From Veillonellales bacterium (lineage in GTDB: Bacteria; Bacillota; Negativicutes; JAAYSF01), in contig JBDKTO010000025.1 of NCBI GenBank assembly GCA_039680175.1, positions 51,240 to 115,239 on the forward strand: a DNA stretch of 64,000 nucleotides. The letters are read 5' to 3'. The notes beneath the pieces were generated by a model, which was given only the letters and a program-made list of their open reading frames with translations, was not told the origin of the DNA and made no database searches. Every line of letters begins with the position of its first letter. Position 1 is the first letter of the stretch. Positions 61,827 to 64,000 of the stretch are shown here, in pieces. The translations under genes were made by a program, and so were the position numbers.

Positions 61827-62780
61827 ATGGCAAGAGCAAAAGGATACAACTCTCAATTGGCACTTGGTTTTGAAAGCACGTATGGCAAGACACCAGCGAC
61901 TGTTCAGGGGTACAATATGCCCTTTAGCCAGTCAAAAATTTCGGCTGCGCAAAATCTCATCGAATCAAGCACTATCCGCGGACGTCGTGACAAAGAACAG
62001 CCGGCATTAGGCAATATCGATGTATCCGGCAGTGTAGTCGTGCCTTTGGATCAGATTGGCATCGGCTATTGGCTGGCGGCCATGTTTGGCAGTCCGACAA
62101 CTACCGGTTCCGGCGATCCTTATACCCACGTTTTCAAAATTACCGGCCAACAACCGTCTCTGGCGCTGGAACAGCAATACACGGATATTGCAGCGTATGA
62201 ATTGTTTAACGGCTGTAAAATCAACAAATTTTCCTTTACCTACGGCGGCGAACAAGAGCTGACTGCCAATATCGATCTAATGGGTGCGAAAAGAACCATT
62301 GGAACGGCTCCCTTCGCAGCATCTTTGCAGGATGTCTCGCTCCTTAAATTCAGCAATTTTCAAGGATCAATTGAAGAAGGCGGCTCGCCGCTTGCGATTG
62401 TGACCGAAGCCAGCCTTAACCTGGATTGTGGCCTGGACGGCAATACGTATGCAATTGGCAGCGGCGGTTATCGAACTGGCCTGCCGGAAGGATACCTGCA
62501 GATTTCCGGCAATATCAAGGCATTTTTTGAAGATGCGGTGCTTCTCAATAAAGCAATAAATAACACCAAAACATCGTTGAATTTTAAATTCGTTAATGGC
62601 AGTCACAGCTTGGGCTTTTATATGGAAGAAGCAGTTTTTCAGCAGACTTCACCCGGTATAGATAATGAAAAAGGCATCATCATCACTCTCCCCTTTAAGG
62701 CGTTTTACAATAGCGGCGCCAATGGCAGTGCTATTGTAGCAACGTTGATCAATAATTGTGCTTCTTATGCAGTAGCTTAA
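61827..62780 (+). CDS. Phage tail tube protein
   Basis: A 317-residue protein with GSVVVPLDQIGIGYWLAAMF, EQQYTDIAAYELFNGCKINK and a repeat of FSFTYGGEQELTANIDLMGA, matching tail tube proteins of long-tailed phages and tailocins. AAGGAGG precedes the ATG, 11 nt after the previous gene. It shows that this end of the window is prophage or tailocin DNA. Confidence 0.85.
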   Translation: MARAKGYNSQLALGFESTYGKTPATVQGYNMPFSQSKISAAQNLIESSTIRGRRDKEQPALGNIDVSGSVVVPLDQIGIGYWLAAMFGSPTTTGSGDPYTHVFKITGQQPSLALEQQYTDIAAYELFNGCKINKFSFTYGGEQELTANIDLMGAKRTIGTAPFAASLQDVSLLKFSNFQGSIEEGGSPLAIVTEASLNLDCGLDGNTYAIGSGGYRTGLPEGYLQISGNIKAFFEDAVLLNKAINNTKTSLNFKFVNGSHSLGFYMEEAVFQQTSPGIDNEKGIIITLPFKAFYNSGANGSAIVATLINNCASYAVA

Positions 62781-62845
62781 AAGGCAGAAATTTTAAAGAA
62801 ACGTTGTAATCGGTTTTAAGAATGTACTGGGACAGCTAAAACCTC

Positions 62846-63001
62846 ATGCCTAAGGTTAAAAGAATTGACCTTAAGTATGGGGTTTTTAAACAAAATGATG
62901 GTACTGTCATTCGCAGGCGAAGCGGACCGGAAACGACGAAGAAAAGCGGTTTATTAGTAATGACATGGAAGAGTGGGAAGTGGTTGAATGTCATTTGTTG
63001 A
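62846..63001 (+). CDS. Small basic phage-region protein
   Basis: A 51-residue ORF, very basic (KVKRIDLKYGVFKQNDGTVI), overlapping the next gene by 14 nt. The ribosome site is weak, so the start is uncertain. Unknown function. Confidence 0.4.
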   Translation: MPKVKRIDLKYGVFKQNDGTVIRRRSGPETTKKSGLLVMTWKSGKWLNVIC

Positions 63002-64000
63002 GGATATGGTTAATCAATTTATGGTAAATATAGGAAAAAGCGGACAAGCAATCGCAGATTCTATTCGTGAACACGTCCCTACGGAATTGGGGCAAGACCA
63101 AATAGTAGACTTAGGGAGCGAACCAGAAGTACCGCAAGGGCAAGGGCAGCCTGATGGATCGGACGGTTATGATAACGAAGACAGCAGCGGTACAACTAAC
63201 GTTGCGAGCCAGGCTTCCCTACAATCGGTAAACGGAGTGACTGCTTCCGCAGGAGAAGTTTGGTACTATCAAAAGGCGCAAGAATTGCAAGTTCAGCATC
63301 CCGACTGGAACCTTGCTAAGCTAACGGATAAAATGTCGGAGTTGATATGGAACAACAATTATAATGCATTAATGAGTGATATCGCCAACAGTCGAACGCC
63401 GGAAGAACGGGAGCAGAAGATTAGCGAGCATCAGCTAGAGTTAGACAATTATAAAGATTCGGGAATTGATGTCGCTAATGATATCCAGTATCTAAGAGAT
63501 AATCAAGGGATGGAAACCTTCAGCTTATTTAATAAAGTAGCGTCGCTGATAAGCAGTTACTCATATGGAGGAGTAGAGGCCCAGTCTATTTTATCTCCGA
63601 GCAATACTGCGTTTGACAACGTAGAGTATGCTGCGGATGGAACCTTTACGGAAATAAACCCTGACGGAGTATCGAGTGATGAGGCAATACAACAGAGTGA
63701 AGATCGAATTAAGGTGTTTAACGGTATCTGGCAAGAATTTAGTGATTTTTTCAGCAATCCTATTGTGGAAAACCTGCCGTTAATTTTAGGTGGCACGGTT
63801 GTTTCTACAGGGCTAGAGCTTCAAAATTCAGCAAATCCATTTGGACTTTCAAAGGGGGCGGGTAAAGCTGGGGATGCAAATGATACACAAGACACTAAGT
63901 CAGGCAATGATCCATTGAAATTCAAGTTTGGATATTTTCAATCCGATGGGGCACCGGTTTTCTACGCCACTAAAGATGTTGTCGTTCAGGGGTCGAGTAA
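62988..64000 (+). CDS. Large protein of unknown function, 3' end outside window
   Basis: The frame is open from ATG 62988 to the window end, 337 codons with no stop. The first part is polar and acidic (DQIVDLGSEPEVPQGQGQPD), then helical, with a hydrophobic stretch (FFSNPIVENLPLILGGTVVS). It has no signal peptide. Position after the tail tube suggests a structural or effector protein, for example a polymorphic toxin-like protein, but I recognise no domain. Confidence 0.6.
   Translation, partial: MSFVEDMVNQFMVNIGKSGQAIADSIREHVPTELGQDQIVDLGSEPEVPQGQGQPDGSDGYDNEDSSGTTNVASQASLQSVNGVTASAGEVWYYQKAQELQVQHPDWNLAKLTDKMSELIWNNNYNALMSDIANSRTPEEREQKISEHQLELDNYKDSGIDVANDIQYLRDNQGMETFSLFNKVASLISSYSYGGVEAQSILSPSNTAFDNVEYAADGTFTEINPDGVSSDEAIQQSEDRIKVFNGIWQEFSDFFSNPIVENLPLILGGTVVSTGLELQNSANPFGLSKGAGKAGDANDTQDTKSGNDPLKFKFGYFQSDGAPVFYATKDVVVQGSS

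Noticed and set aside
63557..63796. 79-codon minus-strand ORF
   Set aside because: Antisense to the long plus-strand frame starting at 62988.

Overview
The window looks like a chromosomal segment of a spore-forming, motile, diderm Firmicute (class Negativicutes, most like the Sporomusaceae: Pelosinus, Sporomusa and relatives). The signs are an outer-membrane inverse-autotransporter beta-barrel, alpha/beta-type small acid-soluble spore proteins, MotA/MotB, HydE, EndoAI/EndoA (MazEF type), a TyrR-like sigma-54 activator, a TsaE-TsaB-RimI-TsaD block and a CIRCE-controlled groESL operon. The genus is inferred; there is no rRNA or tRNA in the window.

Layout. (1) 1-11 kb: AT-rich accessory DNA holding an EcsC-like fragment, a PhzF/decarboxylase/MocR cassette flanked by about 128-bp direct repeats, pantothenate kinase, a surface-protein pair (barrel plus secreted protein) and an XRE regulator. 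(2) 11-25 kb: an integrated plasmid- or phage-satellite-like element with two ParB-like proteins, an AEP-type primase, a D5/SF3 helicase, a candidate origin (seven hairpins followed by 22-bp iterons), RHH and winged-helix proteins, a short tyrosine recombinase, an XRE/DUF960 pair, an HD dGTPase and a large serine recombinase. (3) 25-32.8 kb: a defence island with SIR2-HerA, then an ABC-three-component (ABC-3C) system with a PD-(D/E)XK effector. SIR2-HerA is bracketed by two diverged copies of the 3' end of the serine recombinase gene and its terminator. (4) 32.9-57.7 kb: more GC-rich core genome, including a DUF255 thioredoxin-like gene broken by a 40-nt insertion, a decayed azlC/cupin-regulator locus, a spore-protein cluster, hydE, motAB, acpS-nnr, ndoAI-ndoA, an AMIN amidase with a GerMN lipoprotein, a sigma-54 activator, thiL-tsaE-tsaB-rimI, tsaD, a kinase/ANTAR pair and groESL. 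(5) 57.8-64 kb: accessory DNA again, with an integrase remnant, small peptides (one behind a Fur-box promoter), a DUF5648-type secreted protein and a phage tail region that runs off the end.

How they work together. In the core, tsaE, tsaB and tsaD make t6A on tRNA, with rimI and thiL in the same run. acpS and nnr overlap and serve acyl-carrier activation and NAD(P)HX repair. The kinase and ANTAR regulator form a two-component antitermination pair. The left half carries replication, partition and integration functions with nucleotide-depleting (dGTPase, SIR2) and probably nucleolytic (ABC-3C) anti-phage genes, suggesting serial insertion at the 3' end of a serine recombinase. The most notable items are that nested boundary, the ABC-3C operon, the hairpin/iteron origin candidate, a six-site DnaA-box cluster after tsaD, and a Fur-box promoter driving a 36-residue peptide.
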